DNA from: Moraxella sp035181385
GTDB lineage: Bacteria > Pseudomonadota > Gammaproteobacteria > Pseudomonadales > Moraxellaceae
DNA: 64,000 bases
Direction: 5' to 3'
Assembly: GCF_035181385.1 (NCBI RefSeq)
Contig: NZ_JAXCJK010000005.1
Span: 1-64,000, forward strand
This document shows positions 8,155 to 16,624 of the stretch, piece by piece. Made by a program: the position numbers and the translations under genes. Position 1 is the first letter of the stretch. Each line of letters starts with the position of its first letter. The notes beneath the pieces were generated by a model. It did not search any database, was not told the origin of the DNA, and saw only the letters and a list, made by a program, of their open reading frames with translations.

Positions 8155-8388
8155 ATGCAAACAAAATCCATTCAAACACTGGGGCAAGCGGTGGATTATA
8201 TTCAGTCTTTGCCACAAGTGGAACAAAAACAAATTTTTGGATTGATTGATGAATTTATGACACAAAAAAATCAGTCTGCTAAGCCAATCAATACTCCAAA
8301 AAAACGCACCGCAGGTACATTAAAAGGCAAAGTGGTTTTTGCCCCTGATTTTGATGAACCGCTTGACGATTTTAAGGATTATATGTAA
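8155..8388 (+). CDS. VapB-like antitoxin (DUF2281-like)
   Basis: 77-aa probable antitoxin. The N-terminal part (QTLGQAVDYIQSLPQVEQKQIFGLIDEFM) looks like the helical segment of DUF2281-type antitoxins. The C-terminal part (AGTLKGKVVFAPDFDEPLDDFKDYM) has the acidic tail that typically wraps the PIN toxin. I start at the ATG 8155, which has an AAGGAG site about 5 nt upstream; a GTG directly before it is the alternative. The stop codon abuts the toxin ATG (TAAATG), so the genes are translationally coupled. A 12-bp perfect palindrome at 8090-8101 may be its operator. Confidence 0.75.
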   Translation: MQTKSIQTLGQAVDYIQSLPQVEQKQIFGLIDEFMTQKNQSAKPINTPKKRTAGTLKGKVVFAPDFDEPLDDFKDYM

Positions 8389-8766
8389 ATGTATTTGCTG
8401 GATACGCATATTTTATTATGGTTTTTGCAAAACGATACGCAACTTAGCAAAACCGCTCTTAAAATTATTGAGACCAATGATGTTTGTGTGAGTATGGCAA
8501 GTTTGTGGGAAATTGGCATTAAACATAGTTTGGGAAAGTTGGATTTGCCATTGCCTTTTGGTGAGATTTTCCCCAGTCAGTTAATGATGAATGATATCAA
8601 TGTTTTGCCGATTGAAATGGTGCATTTAACAATTGTCAATCAATTAAAATTTTACCATAAAGACCCATTTGATCGTTTGATTATCGCCCAAGCATTAAAT
8701 GGCGGTTTAACCTTAATCAGTAAAGACAGTAAATTTGCTGAGTATGGTGTTAATTTATTGTGGTAA
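8389..8766 (+). CDS. VapC-like PIN-domain toxin ribonuclease
   Basis: 125-aa PIN-domain protein, the length of a complete VapC. The acidic catalytic set is present: Asp5 in YLLDTH, Glu41 in SLWEIGIK, Asp92/Asp95 in HKDPFDRLIIAQA and Asp113 in SKDSKF. These residues bind Mg2+ for RNA cleavage. Family knowledge predicts growth arrest by cleaving tRNA or rRNA unless bound by the antitoxin encoded upstream. It is placed between murC and ddl, inside an otherwise essential gene block. Confidence 0.85.
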   Translation: MYLLDTHILLWFLQNDTQLSKTALKIIETNDVCVSMASLWEIGIKHSLGKLDLPLPFGEIFPSQLMMNDINVLPIEMVHLTIVNQLKFYHKDPFDRLIIAQALNGGLTLISKDSKFAEYGVNLLW

Positions 8767-8802
8767 TTTTATTAATTAGTAATTTTTTAAAAGAGAGTAT
8801 TT

Positions 8803-9714
8803 ATGAACAACCCAAATTTTGGCAAAGTCGCTGTGGTGTGCGGTGGCACAAGTAGCGAGCGAGAAGTGTCTTTAAAAAGTGGCAAGGCGGTGCTTGACGC
8901 CCTGCTATCCAAAGGTATAGACGCCCACCACTTTGACCCCGAAGAGCGTGATTTGACACAGCTTAAAAACTTTGACCGTGTGTTTAATGTCTTGCACGGC
9001 ACTTTTGGCGAAGACGGCGGTTTGCAGGGGGTGCTGGACGGCTTGGGCGTGCCTTATACAGGCTGTGGTGTGCTGGCATCTGCCATTGCGATGGACAAGT
9101 TTCGTTGTCGCTTGGTGTGGCAGGCACTTGGCTTGCCCAATGTGCCATATGTGGTGCTACACGATGACAGCGATTTTGATGCGGTGGAGACAGACTTTGG
9201 TTTACCGCTCTTTGTCAAGCCTGCCAGTGAAGGGTCAAGCGTGGGGGTGGTGATGATTGAACAGGTGGGCGATTTGGCAAAAGTTTATCCCACTTTAAAG
9301 CAGTATCACGGCGAGATTTTGGCAGAAAAAGCCATCACAGGGGGCGAATACGCCTTGTCGCTACTGGGCGATAGGGCATTGCCAAGCATTAAGATTGTCC
9401 CCAAGGGAAAATTTTACGACTATGATGCCAAATATCTGCGTAATGATACCGCTTATCTGTGTCCGTCCGATTTGACCGCTGATGAAGAGCGTCAAATGGG
9501 CGAGCTTGCCAAGCGTGCCTTTGAAGCGGTGGGGGGTAAAGGTTGGGGGCGGGTGGATTTTTTAAAGGGCGATGACGGCAAATTGTATTTGCTTGAATTA
9601 AACACCGTACCCGGTATGACCGACCATAGCCTTGTACCAATGGCAAGTCGTCAGGTGGGGATTGAATTTGGGGAGCTTTGTGTGCAGATTTTAGTGCAGA
9701 CACTTGATTGCTAG
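8803..9714 (+). CDS. ddl: D-alanine--D-alanine ligase
   Basis: 303-aa ATP-grasp ligase that makes the D-Ala-D-Ala dipeptide for peptidoglycan stems. It shows GKVAVVCGGTSSEREVSLKSG, VFNVLHGTFGEDGGLQGVLDGLGVPYTGCG, PLFVKPASEGSSVGV (ATP loop) and ELNTVPGMTDHSLVPMAS (metal and omega-loop region). The length fits the DdlB type found in dcw clusters. The 287-bp gap to ftsQ carries a separate predicted promoter. Confidence 0.96.
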   Translation: MNNPNFGKVAVVCGGTSSEREVSLKSGKAVLDALLSKGIDAHHFDPEERDLTQLKNFDRVFNVLHGTFGEDGGLQGVLDGLGVPYTGCGVLASAIAMDKFRCRLVWQALGLPNVPYVVLHDDSDFDAVETDFGLPLFVKPASEGSSVGVVMIEQVGDLAKVYPTLKQYHGEILAEKAITGGEYALSLLGDRALPSIKIVPKGKFYDYDAKYLRNDTAYLCPSDLTADEERQMGELAKRAFEAVGGKGWGRVDFLKGDDGKLYLLELNTVPGMTDHSLVPMASRQVGIEFGELCVQILVQTLDC

Positions 9715-9905
9715 GTTTGTCAAAGATATTGAGTCATAAATCCAAGTGATTGAATTTTATATATTTTTATTGCTTTATATCATTTTTCAATTGCTTTGAT
9801 GACTTGCATTTGATAAGAAAAGTAGCTTGAAAATCGATGGTTATTATATTTGATGTGTCAATATTGGATCTGATGTTGTTGACAACCTGACAAGTAAAAT
9901 GTAAC

Positions 9906-9934
9906 TTGATGTAAAAATTCACTTTTTATATAAG
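9906..9934 (+). promoter_or_regulatory. Candidate promoter of ftsQ
   Basis: TTGATG (9906-9911), 17 bp, then TATAAG (9929-9934). Transcription would begin near 9941, placing the perfect 24-bp palindrome at 9967-9990 in the 5' untranslated region of ftsQ. Confidence 0.45.
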
Positions 9935-9966
9935 ATTTTGCTTGGTGTTATTGCTAAAATGCGTTA

Positions 9967-9990
9967 CTATATACAATTTATTGTATATAG
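9967..9990. promoter_or_regulatory. Perfect palindrome directly upstream of ftsQ
   Basis: Two perfect 11-bp arms (CTATATACAAT and ATTGTATATAG) are separated by TT and end 11 nt before the ftsQ ATG. It could be a repressor operator or an RNA hairpin that affects ribosome access. No T run follows, so a terminator is unlikely. Confidence 0.6.
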
Positions 9991-10001
9991 CACAAAGCCT
10001 T

Positions 10002-10760
10002 ATGAATCTTTATGCTCAAACCACCAAAAAGCACTTCGTTAAAACATGGCATGTGTCCATACTTGTGCTGTTGTTATTTGTTGTGGCTGGATTTTTTGGG
10101 ATTCGGGCAATAAATCGCATGCCAACAAAACCGCTTGTGATTGATCGGGGCGATTTGACTGCGGTCCAATTTGCGTCATTGAAGGCGGCAGTGGAGCCAG
10201 TAAGTGATGTGCAATTTTTTTTGACAGATTTAACAGACATTCAACGCCTCATTGTTCAATTATCTTGGGTGGAGAGCGTGAGTGTGAAGCGTGATTGGCA
10301 ACAGGGTGTGCTGGTATCGGTCACACCAAGGCGTGCGATAGCAAATTTTGGTAGTCAACATTTGCTTGATGCGACAGGTCAGGTGTTTGTGCCTGCTGAC
10401 GAACATGAACTGATGAATGCGTCGCTTGTACATTTGTATAGTAATCATTTTAAAGATGCTGGCGACATGATGCAACAGATGCATCAGATCAATGAATGGT
10501 TTGCACCGCTTGGTATGACTGCACAAGATGTTACTTTAACCTCTCGACAAACCTGGTTGATTCGTTTTAATAATGGGCTTCGTGTTATCGTGGACCATGA
10601 GAATACTGAGCAAAAATTGTATGGCTTGTCGGTATTATTGCGTGGCAGTCTGGCGGAGGAGTTACCAAAAATTCAATCAGTTGATTTGCGTTATAAAAAT
10701 GGATTTGCGGTTGCTTGGAAAAATACATCAAGTAGCAATCATCTGCAAGCTGGTGTTTGA
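10002..10760 (+). CDS. ftsQ: Cell division protein FtsQ
   Basis: 252-aa bitopic membrane protein of the divisome. A short cytoplasmic N-terminus is followed by one membrane segment (about residues 15-35, VSILVLLLFVVAGFFGIRAI). A POTRA-like region follows (VIDRGDLTAVQFASLKAAV, then LSWVESVSVKRDWQQGVLVSVTPRRAIANFG), then the beta domain. I start at 10002 rather than at 9942 because the shorter form gives the normal FtsQ topology. It bridges cytoplasmic and periplasmic division proteins. Position between ddl and ftsA is the standard dcw order. Confidence 0.92.
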   Translation: MNLYAQTTKKHFVKTWHVSILVLLLFVVAGFFGIRAINRMPTKPLVIDRGDLTAVQFASLKAAVEPVSDVQFFLTDLTDIQRLIVQLSWVESVSVKRDWQQGVLVSVTPRRAIANFGSQHLLDATGQVFVPADEHELMNASLVHLYSNHFKDAGDMMQQMHQINEWFAPLGMTAQDVTLTSRQTWLIRFNNGLRVIVDHENTEQKLYGLSVLLRGSLAEELPKIQSVDLRYKNGFAVAWKNTSSSNHLQAGV

Positions 10761-10990
10761 TTTGGTAAAAACATCAGATGACACCATGTGATTTTTTAAT
10801 TTTTTTTAATCACAAGATACCAAAATATTGTAGATTTTATCAAAAAAGAAGTAAAGCTGAGTAAATTGATGATTTTTATAGATTTTACCTCTTTTGAAAA
10901 AGAGGTATTGGTGCTAAAATATCATAATATTAAAAAATGATTTTTTGTGTGGTTTTTGTTTGTTGGGTCTACCGGTGATTGAGAGTTGTT

Positions 10991-12289
10991 ATGATGGAGT
11001 TGCAGGCAGTCTTGCATTTGAGTTCGACAGCAGTTTATACAGTGGTCGGCTATGCAATAGGCACGCCTGAACAACCGAGAATTAAGATTGTTGCTGTGGG
11101 TTTGGCACACACCGATGCCTTTATTGGTGGTAAGATTGACCGTCGTGAGCACTTACTGAGTGCGGTACATAAATCTATACAAGAAGCGGTGGATATGGCA
11201 GGCGTGCAGATTCATGAGGTATGCCTATCTTTTGCGTCATCACTCATGAAAAGCATCAATGACAGTCAAGATGTTCAGTTGTATAGCATGGGGACGGATA
11301 CCACCGTACAGCGAAGCCATTTGCACCATGCCAAAGAGTTGATTGCCAACAAGTTGCGTGCAGAGGGCTACTCGCTATTGCAATCGTGTCAGCAAATCAC
11401 TTATTTAGATGACGGTTCTCAAGAAGTTGTAGATCCGCTAAATATGCACGCTAATAAAATCAAGGTAATGCATCATGTGATGATGCTGCCAAGTAACTAC
11501 CACACTCAAGTGATTAACGCAGTCAATGCGGCAGGTACAGAGGTTGGGGTAACGCTATTTGATGGCGTGGTAAGTGCGGAGTATGCGTTAAATAAAGAAG
11601 AAAAAAAACGCGGTGTGTGCTTTATTGATATTGGCAGAGGCACAACCAAAGTGTGTGTTTATCTGGGCGATTTACTGATATTTTCTGATTGCTTGGATGT
11701 TGGTGGGCAGACGGTAACTTTTGATATTTCATCTGAGCTGGGCTTGTCGCTTTCTGAGTCTGAAAGCTTAAAGCATCAGCAAGGTACGGTACAACTTGAC
11801 CCCACCAAGCGTGCTTCATTCATTACCTTAAAACAACGCACCGATGGCGAGATGACGATAAGCTTGCGTCAGCTAAGTAACATTATTTCAGCGCGTTACG
11901 ATGACATTTTTGGGCGTGTTGTTGAGCGTCTGAATGAGCAAGGTTTGTTACAATGCCTTGGTGCTGGCATGGTTCTGGCAGGCGGTGGCTCTCGAATTGA
12001 TGGCTTGGCTCGTTTTGTTGGTCATAGATGGGGGCTGCCTGTGCGTATGATCACAACCAATGAGCTTGTCAGTGTATGTCCTAAAAATTTAACCGATGAA
12101 AATATTGCCTTATTAAACAGCTATTTAAAAGATAATAAACTTCATACGGTGATTGGTTCGCTACTTTATCAAAATGGTGAGCAGTTTTTGAAGGATAATT
12201 ACGGTAAATCACCACCGCACAATAAACTGGTGAATAAAATTTCGGACGGTTGGCAGTCGTTTGCCAAACGAGTTAAAAAATGGTTTTAG
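10991..12289 (+). CDS. ftsA: Cell division protein FtsA
   Basis: 432-aa actin-like protein that tethers FtsZ filaments to the membrane. It has the phosphate-2 motif FIDIGRGTTKV, the adenosine motif MVLAGGGSRIDGLA and a C-terminal amphipathic helix WQSFAKRVKKWF that acts as membrane anchor. The N-terminal phosphate-1 motif is unusual: where other FtsA proteins read (D/E)IGT, this one reads HLSST. I start at the ATG 10991 with GAGAG upstream; an adjacent ATG (10994) and a TTG at 10979 are alternatives. It lies between ftsQ and ftsZ with 36 bp before ftsZ. Confidence 0.93.
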   Translation: MMELQAVLHLSSTAVYTVVGYAIGTPEQPRIKIVAVGLAHTDAFIGGKIDRREHLLSAVHKSIQEAVDMAGVQIHEVCLSFASSLMKSINDSQDVQLYSMGTDTTVQRSHLHHAKELIANKLRAEGYSLLQSCQQITYLDDGSQEVVDPLNMHANKIKVMHHVMMLPSNYHTQVINAVNAAGTEVGVTLFDGVVSAEYALNKEEKKRGVCFIDIGRGTTKVCVYLGDLLIFSDCLDVGGQTVTFDISSELGLSLSESESLKHQQGTVQLDPTKRASFITLKQRTDGEMTISLRQLSNIISARYDDIFGRVVERLNEQGLLQCLGAGMVLAGGGSRIDGLARFVGHRWGLPVRMITTNELVSVCPKNLTDENIALLNSYLKDNKLHTVIGSLLYQNGEQFLKDNYGKSPPHNKLVNKISDGWQSFAKRVKKWF

Positions 12290-12325
12290 TGTCTTTGGAC
12301 AATGATTTATATTTTGGAGTAAGCT

Positions 12326-13480
12326 ATGTCAATTTTTTATAGCATGTCAGACGAGACGCAATTTGATACAGATGGGCAGGCGAGATTCGTTGTGTTTGGT
12401 GTTGGTGGTGGCGGTGGTAATGCTGTTGAGCATATGATTAATCAGCAAATCACTGGTATCAATTTTGTGTCGGCTAATACTGACCGTCAGGCATTAAATA
12501 AATTGACTACGCCAAAAAAATTACAATTAGGCAGTGAGCTCACTCGTGGCTTGGGTGCTGGTGCAAACCCAGAGGTGGGTCGTGAAGCGGCTGAGAGCGA
12601 TGAAGAAGAAATTCGGGCGTTATTGGCTGACTACGACATGGTCTTTATTACCGCAGGCATGGGCGGTGGTACGGGTACAGGCGCCGCTCCTGTCATTGCA
12701 CGCATTGCCAAAGAAGAGGGTGTGTTGACGGTAGCAGTTGTTACCACACCGTTTAAATTTGAGGGTGGAAAGCGTGCAAAACTTGCCAAAGAAGGCATTG
12801 AGCAGCTGTCCCAATATGTTGATTCCATCATTACCGTACCTAACGAAAAACTATTACAAGTTTATCATGGCTTGACCATGAAAGATGCTTTTGCCAAGGC
12901 AAATGATGTATTGTTGCATGCTGTTGATGGGATTACTCGCACCATTCGTGAAGAGGGTATGATTAATATTGACTTTAACGATGTGCGTACTGCCATGACT
13001 TCTAAAGGTCATGCGATGATGGGTATTGGTCGTGCCAGTGGCGATGGTCGTGCCGCCGCCGCCGCCGAAAAAGCGATTCGCTCACCACTGCTTGATGACT
13101 TATTGCTTAAAAATGCACAAGGTGTTATTATTAATATTGCTGCGTCAGATTTGGGTATGGGCGAGCCTAATGAGGTGGCAGAGGTGGTGGGTCGCATTGC
13201 TGATATTGATGAAGGCAATATCTTTTATGGTGCGGTCGTTGATGAATCAATGGGTGATGAAATTCATGTAACTGTGATTGCCACAGGTCTGACTGTAGAT
13301 GACAGTCCAAAGGTGCAGTCAGTTGGTCAGCAAGCACCTGTGGGGCATGCTAGTGCAATCAGCCAACAACCATCTACAGCTCAGACAACGGCATCACCAA
13401 TACAGAGCTCTGCTCGTGCGGTGGTTAAGCCGATCAGTGTTGGTGACTTTCTAAAAAGACAGCAACAGGATAATGGTTGA
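12326..13480 (+). CDS. ftsZ: Cell division protein FtsZ
   Basis: 384-aa tubulin-like GTPase that forms the Z-ring. It shows FVVFGVGGGGGNAVEHM, the tubulin signature MGGGTGTGAAPVIARIAKE, the T7-loop region NIDFNDVRTAM and a Q/A/S-rich linker (about residues 325-365). The C-terminal peptide KPISVGDFLKRQQQ binds FtsA and other partners. A GGAG site lies 6 nt before the first ATG; a second in-frame ATG is at 12344. A terminator follows, so the dcw transcript ends here and lpxC is not next. Confidence 0.97.
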   Translation: MSIFYSMSDETQFDTDGQARFVVFGVGGGGGNAVEHMINQQITGINFVSANTDRQALNKLTTPKKLQLGSELTRGLGAGANPEVGREAAESDEEEIRALLADYDMVFITAGMGGGTGTGAAPVIARIAKEEGVLTVAVVTTPFKFEGGKRAKLAKEGIEQLSQYVDSIITVPNEKLLQVYHGLTMKDAFAKANDVLLHAVDGITRTIREEGMINIDFNDVRTAMTSKGHAMMGIGRASGDGRAAAAAEKAIRSPLLDDLLLKNAQGVIINIAASDLGMGEPNEVAEVVGRIADIDEGNIFYGAVVDESMGDEIHVTVIATGLTVDDSPKVQSVGQQAPVGHASAISQQPSTAQTTASPIQSSARAVVKPISVGDFLKRQQQDNG

Positions 13481-13496
13481 TTATCGCCTTATCAAC

Positions 13497-13525
13497 GCCC
13501 TATACGATGGTATAGGGCTTTTATT
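13497..13525 (+). terminator. Intrinsic terminator after ftsZ
   Basis: A perfect 9-bp stem (GCCCTATAC / GTATAGGGC, loop GATG) is followed by TTTTATTTT. Confidence 0.85.
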
Positions 13526-13545
13526 TTAAAGAAAAATGTGTAAAT

Positions 13546-14439
13546 ATGATAGACTTGCATAGCCATAGTACAGCATCAGATGGTACAAATACGCCAATGA
13601 TGCTCATTCAAAAAGCGTATTCGTTAGGCATTCGTACTTTTGCCTTAACCGATCATGATACCATTAAAGGCATAAAAGAAGCTAAAGAAGCTGCTGATGA
13701 GTTGGGTATGTGTCTGATTAATGGGGTGGAGATAAGTTGTGCGCACGCCCTGATTGGTGGGTATGGAAAAAATCAAGAGTTGAATAAAATCATTCATGTG
13801 GTTGCACTTGATTTTGATGATACTAAAAAAATGCATGATGCTTTGCAGGCTGTACAAGACAGTCGTCATCTGCGTGGTAGATGTATGATTGAAAAGCTTG
13901 GTGAGTCATTAGCAACAAATAATCAAGCTCAACTTACTGAAAAAATTTGGCAGGCGACACTGGCTAAGGTGGATAATAATCCACGAGCAATTGGGCGTGC
14001 ACATATTGGGCAGGTGTTGCATGAACTTGGGTTTGTACATAATGTGCAAGCGGCTTTTGATAAATATCTGGCTGATGGCAAGTGTGCCTATGTGGCGATA
14101 GAAGCAATGAGTATGGCAGACACTATCAAATTGATCCATGATTGTGGTGGGTTTGCAGTATTGGCACACCCAACTCGTTATGGGCTGTCTGCAACTCGCA
14201 CCAGAAAATTGATTGCTGATTTTGCCAGTCTGGGTGGCGATGCTTGTGAATTGCCCAATAATGAACCTGATAGTCTGCGTGCGATGATTGATCGAAGTCT
14301 TGCGGAGCATGGGTTATTTGTGTCAGTCGGCAGTGATTTTCATGGCGAGAATATGCCATGGCGTAAATTGGGGCTGGTTGCCAAACTTAAACCAAATCAA
14401 ACTGGTATATGGCAAAGATTTAAAAGTCAGTCTGAGTGA
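13546..14439 (+). CDS. rnm: PHP-domain phosphoesterase, RNase AM (YciV/TrpH) family
   Basis: 297-aa PHP-domain protein. The metal-binding motifs are HSHSTASDGT (residues 4-13), FALTDHDTIKG, GVEISC, AVLAHPTRYG and GSDFHG. This family includes the E. coli exonuclease RNase AM, which matures 5' ends of rRNA and removes 3'-5'-bisphosphates. It begins about 20 bp after the ftsZ terminator and ends 5 bp before the convergent recX gene. The substrate is inferred from the family only. Confidence 0.8.
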   Translation: MIDLHSHSTASDGTNTPMMLIQKAYSLGIRTFALTDHDTIKGIKEAKEAADELGMCLINGVEISCAHALIGGYGKNQELNKIIHVVALDFDDTKKMHDALQAVQDSRHLRGRCMIEKLGESLATNNQAQLTEKIWQATLAKVDNNPRAIGRAHIGQVLHELGFVHNVQAAFDKYLADGKCAYVAIEAMSMADTIKLIHDCGGFAVLAHPTRYGLSATRTRKLIADFASLGGDACELPNNEPDSLRAMIDRSLAEHGLFVSVGSDFHGENMPWRKLGLVAKLKPNQTGIWQRFKSQSE

Positions 14440-14444
14440 TGAGT

Positions 14445-15323
14445 TTAGATAAAATTCAACTCATCAATATCATCCAATGTGTACTTTAATGCATCAAAAC
14501 AGACACTCATTTCAAAGCCCCGATACTGCAAAAACCGAAGCTGTCGGGATTTTTCTTTTTGGTCTTTTGGTAGGGTATTGCCGTATTTTTTACAGCGAGC
14601 TTCGATGGCAAGTGCGAGCCAATTCACCTCGTTTTTTTGCTCATCATTCATGTTATCATTACTTTTGAGTTGATTTTCTAAAATTGTACCATCGCTTAGG
14701 TTGGCAATGTCTGCCATCTGTATCAGTTCATCAAGTGAGTATGGCAATTGTATCCCTGTATTTTTTAATGCTTGACTGATGTATCTTTTGCCACGACCAC
14801 GCCTGATGCTTTCACGAATGAGCATAAAAGCGGTGCGTTCGTCGGATTGATAACCTTTGGTGGCAAATTCATCAAGTAAATCTGTTACCATCTGTGGATC
14901 GCAGTCTTTATTAAGCAGTTTTTGGCGTAATTGTTGTTGGGAAAGCTCTCGATTAGACAGATAGTAAAATGCCAGCCAGCGTAGGCGATTTATTTTTTGA
15001 TCATTTTGATAAATGGGCTCAATTGCCACATTTTTTAAGGCAGACAAAGTGTGCTGGTCCACAGCTGTCCAAATATCATTTGGCAAAATATGGTTGTCAT
15101 TGGTTTTGTTTGTTTTGTCTTGTTTGATTGGTTGGTTGGGTTTTTTGGATTTGCTAAATGTTCTAAGATTTGGTTTTGCTGATATATCTTTGCTGGTAGT
15201 GCGTTTGGTTTGACCTGTTGTTTTGGGGCTTGTTGGCAAAGTTTGTGATGATAAAGTTGAATCAGCGGATATAGATTCACCCATATCCGCTAAGATTTCT
15301 GCTAAAGTTTTGATGGTTGTCAT
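14445..15323 (-). CDS. recX: RecX-family regulator of RecA with long N-terminal extension
   Basis: 292-aa protein. The C-terminal 180 residues match RecX: RLRWLAFYYLSNRELSQQQLRQKLLNKDCD, VTDLLDEFATKGYQSDERTAFMLIRESIRRGRGKRYISQALKNTGI and RRFLQYRGF-like RQLRFLQYRGFEMSVCFDAL. RecX binds RecA filaments and limits their growth. The first 80 or so residues form an S/T/K/Q/N-rich low-complexity stretch not found in ordinary RecX (about 150 aa), so the protein is nearly twice normal length. It lies 15 bp downstream of recA on the same strand, the classic recA-recX operon. Confidence 0.88.
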   Translation of the reverse strand: MTTIKTLAEILADMGESISADSTLSSQTLPTSPKTTGQTKRTTSKDISAKPNLRTFSKSKKPNQPIKQDKTNKTNDNHILPNDIWTAVDQHTLSALKNVAIEPIYQNDQKINRLRWLAFYYLSNRELSQQQLRQKLLNKDCDPQMVTDLLDEFATKGYQSDERTAFMLIRESIRRGRGKRYISQALKNTGIQLPYSLDELIQMADIANLSDGTILENQLKSNDNMNDEQKNEVNWLALAIEARCKKYGNTLPKDQKEKSRQLRFLQYRGFEMSVCFDALKYTLDDIDELNFI

Positions 15324-15338
15324 GATGCCAATTGCAAA

Positions 15339-16436
15339 TTAGAATTGACTTTCATCGTCCGCATCTTCAATGAATTCTGGCACTTGATTTTGGTCAGAGT
15401 CTTGTGTTGTTGTGGGCGCGCCCATTTTTTCGCTACGGATTTTCGCTTCAATTTCTTGGGCGATTTCAGGGTTTTCGGCAAGATATTTGACGGTGTTGGA
15501 TTTGCCTTGACCAATTTTACTCTCACCATAGCTATACCATGCACCAGATTTACCCACTGCACCAATATCCACACCCAAATCAACAACTTCGCCCAAATGA
15601 TTGATGCCTTCGCCATACATGATTTGAAATATCGCCTCACGAAAAGGAGGTGCCATCTTGTTTTTGATGACTTTAACTTTGGTTTCGTTGCCAATTACTG
15701 CCTCACCTTCTTTAATCTGACCGATACGGCGAATGTCTAATCGAACCGAAGCATAAAATTTAAGGGCATTACCACCTGTGGTGGTCTCAGGAGAGCCGAA
15801 CATCACGCCTATTTTCATGCGAATTTGGTTGATAAAAATTACCATGCAATTTGAGCGTTTGGCATTACCAGTGATTTTACGCAAAGCTTGGCTCATCAGG
15901 CGTGCTTGTAACCCCATGTGACTGTCACCCATTTCACCTTCAATTTCAGCTTTTGGGGTAAGAGCCGCCACCGAGTCCACAACGATCATATCTACCGCAC
16001 CCGAACGCACAAGCATATCAGCAATTTCAAGTGCTTGTTCACCATTATCAGGTTGAGATACCATCAATTTGTCGATATCTACGCCTAATTTGCGTGCATA
16101 AATTGGGTCCAAAGCGTGCTCGGCATCAATAAAAGCACAAGTACCGCCTTGCTTTTGGCATTCGGCAATCGTTTGTAAGGTAAGAGTGGTTTTACCAGAG
16201 CTTTCTGGTCCAAAAATCTCAATGATACGCCCCTTTGGCAGTCCGCCAATACCTAGAGCAATGTCCAATGACAGTGATCCTGTTGACACCACATCGGCAT
16301 CAATCTTGGCAGACTCATCACCTAAGTACATGATGGTATTTTTGCCATAAGATTTTTCAATCTGTGCTAAAGCTGCTTTGAGTGCTTTGTCTTTATTTTC
16401 ATTGACGCTGGCGGCTGCCTCTTTTGTTTTGCTCAT
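15339..16436 (-). CDS. recA: Recombinase RecA
   Basis: 365-aa DNA strand-exchange protein. It shows IEKSYGKNTIMYLGD, the Walker A motif GPESSGKTTLTLQ, MIVVDSVAALTPKAEIEGE, QALRKITGNAKRSN, FINQIRMKIGVMFGSPETTTGGNALKFYASVRLDIRR and an acidic C-terminus DADDESQF. Two adjacent ATGs begin the gene; the second (16436) has better spacing to an AAGGTG site. I see no CTG-N10-CAG SOS box upstream, consistent with Moraxellaceae lacking a canonical LexA. Upstream is a long non-coding block with DnaA boxes. Confidence 0.97.
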   Translation of the reverse strand: MSKTKEAAASVNENKDKALKAALAQIEKSYGKNTIMYLGDESAKIDADVVSTGSLSLDIALGIGGLPKGRIIEIFGPESSGKTTLTLQTIAECQKQGGTCAFIDAEHALDPIYARKLGVDIDKLMVSQPDNGEQALEIADMLVRSGAVDMIVVDSVAALTPKAEIEGEMGDSHMGLQARLMSQALRKITGNAKRSNCMVIFINQIRMKIGVMFGSPETTTGGNALKFYASVRLDIRRIGQIKEGEAVIGNETKVKVIKNKMAPPFREAIFQIMYGEGINHLGEVVDLGVDIGAVGKSGAWYSYGESKIGQGKSNTVKYLAENPEIAQEIEAKIRSEKMGAPTTTQDSDQNQVPEFIEDADDESQF

Positions 16437-16492
16437 CATTTCACCTTACTGATTGACTTTTATTGTCATGATTTATCATCTAAATTGCCATT

Positions 16493-16523
16493 ATTATAGC
16501 ATAAATTATCTTTTTATATCCAA
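16493..16523 (-). promoter_or_regulatory. Candidate recA promoter
   Basis: On the minus strand a perfect TATAAT (16493-16498) preceded by TGC forms an extended -10. A weaker TTGGAT (16518-16523) lies at 19-bp spacing. The inferred start is about 50 nt upstream of the recA ATG. Confidence 0.55.
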
Positions 16524-16624
16524 GGTATTTACCCAGATGCATGCGTATTTTGTTATGCTTGATGGCTTTATTATTTTGATTAAAAGTTAATTGCTTAGCA
16601 TAACCAAAATAGAATATAAAAAAC

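Noticed and set aside
10922..11152. Minus-strand ORF across the ftsA start
   Set aside because: Antisense to ftsA and without any recognisable feature.
16440..16560. LexA/SOS box upstream of recA
   Set aside because: No CTG-N10-CAG sequence is visible, and Moraxellaceae do not use a canonical LexA.
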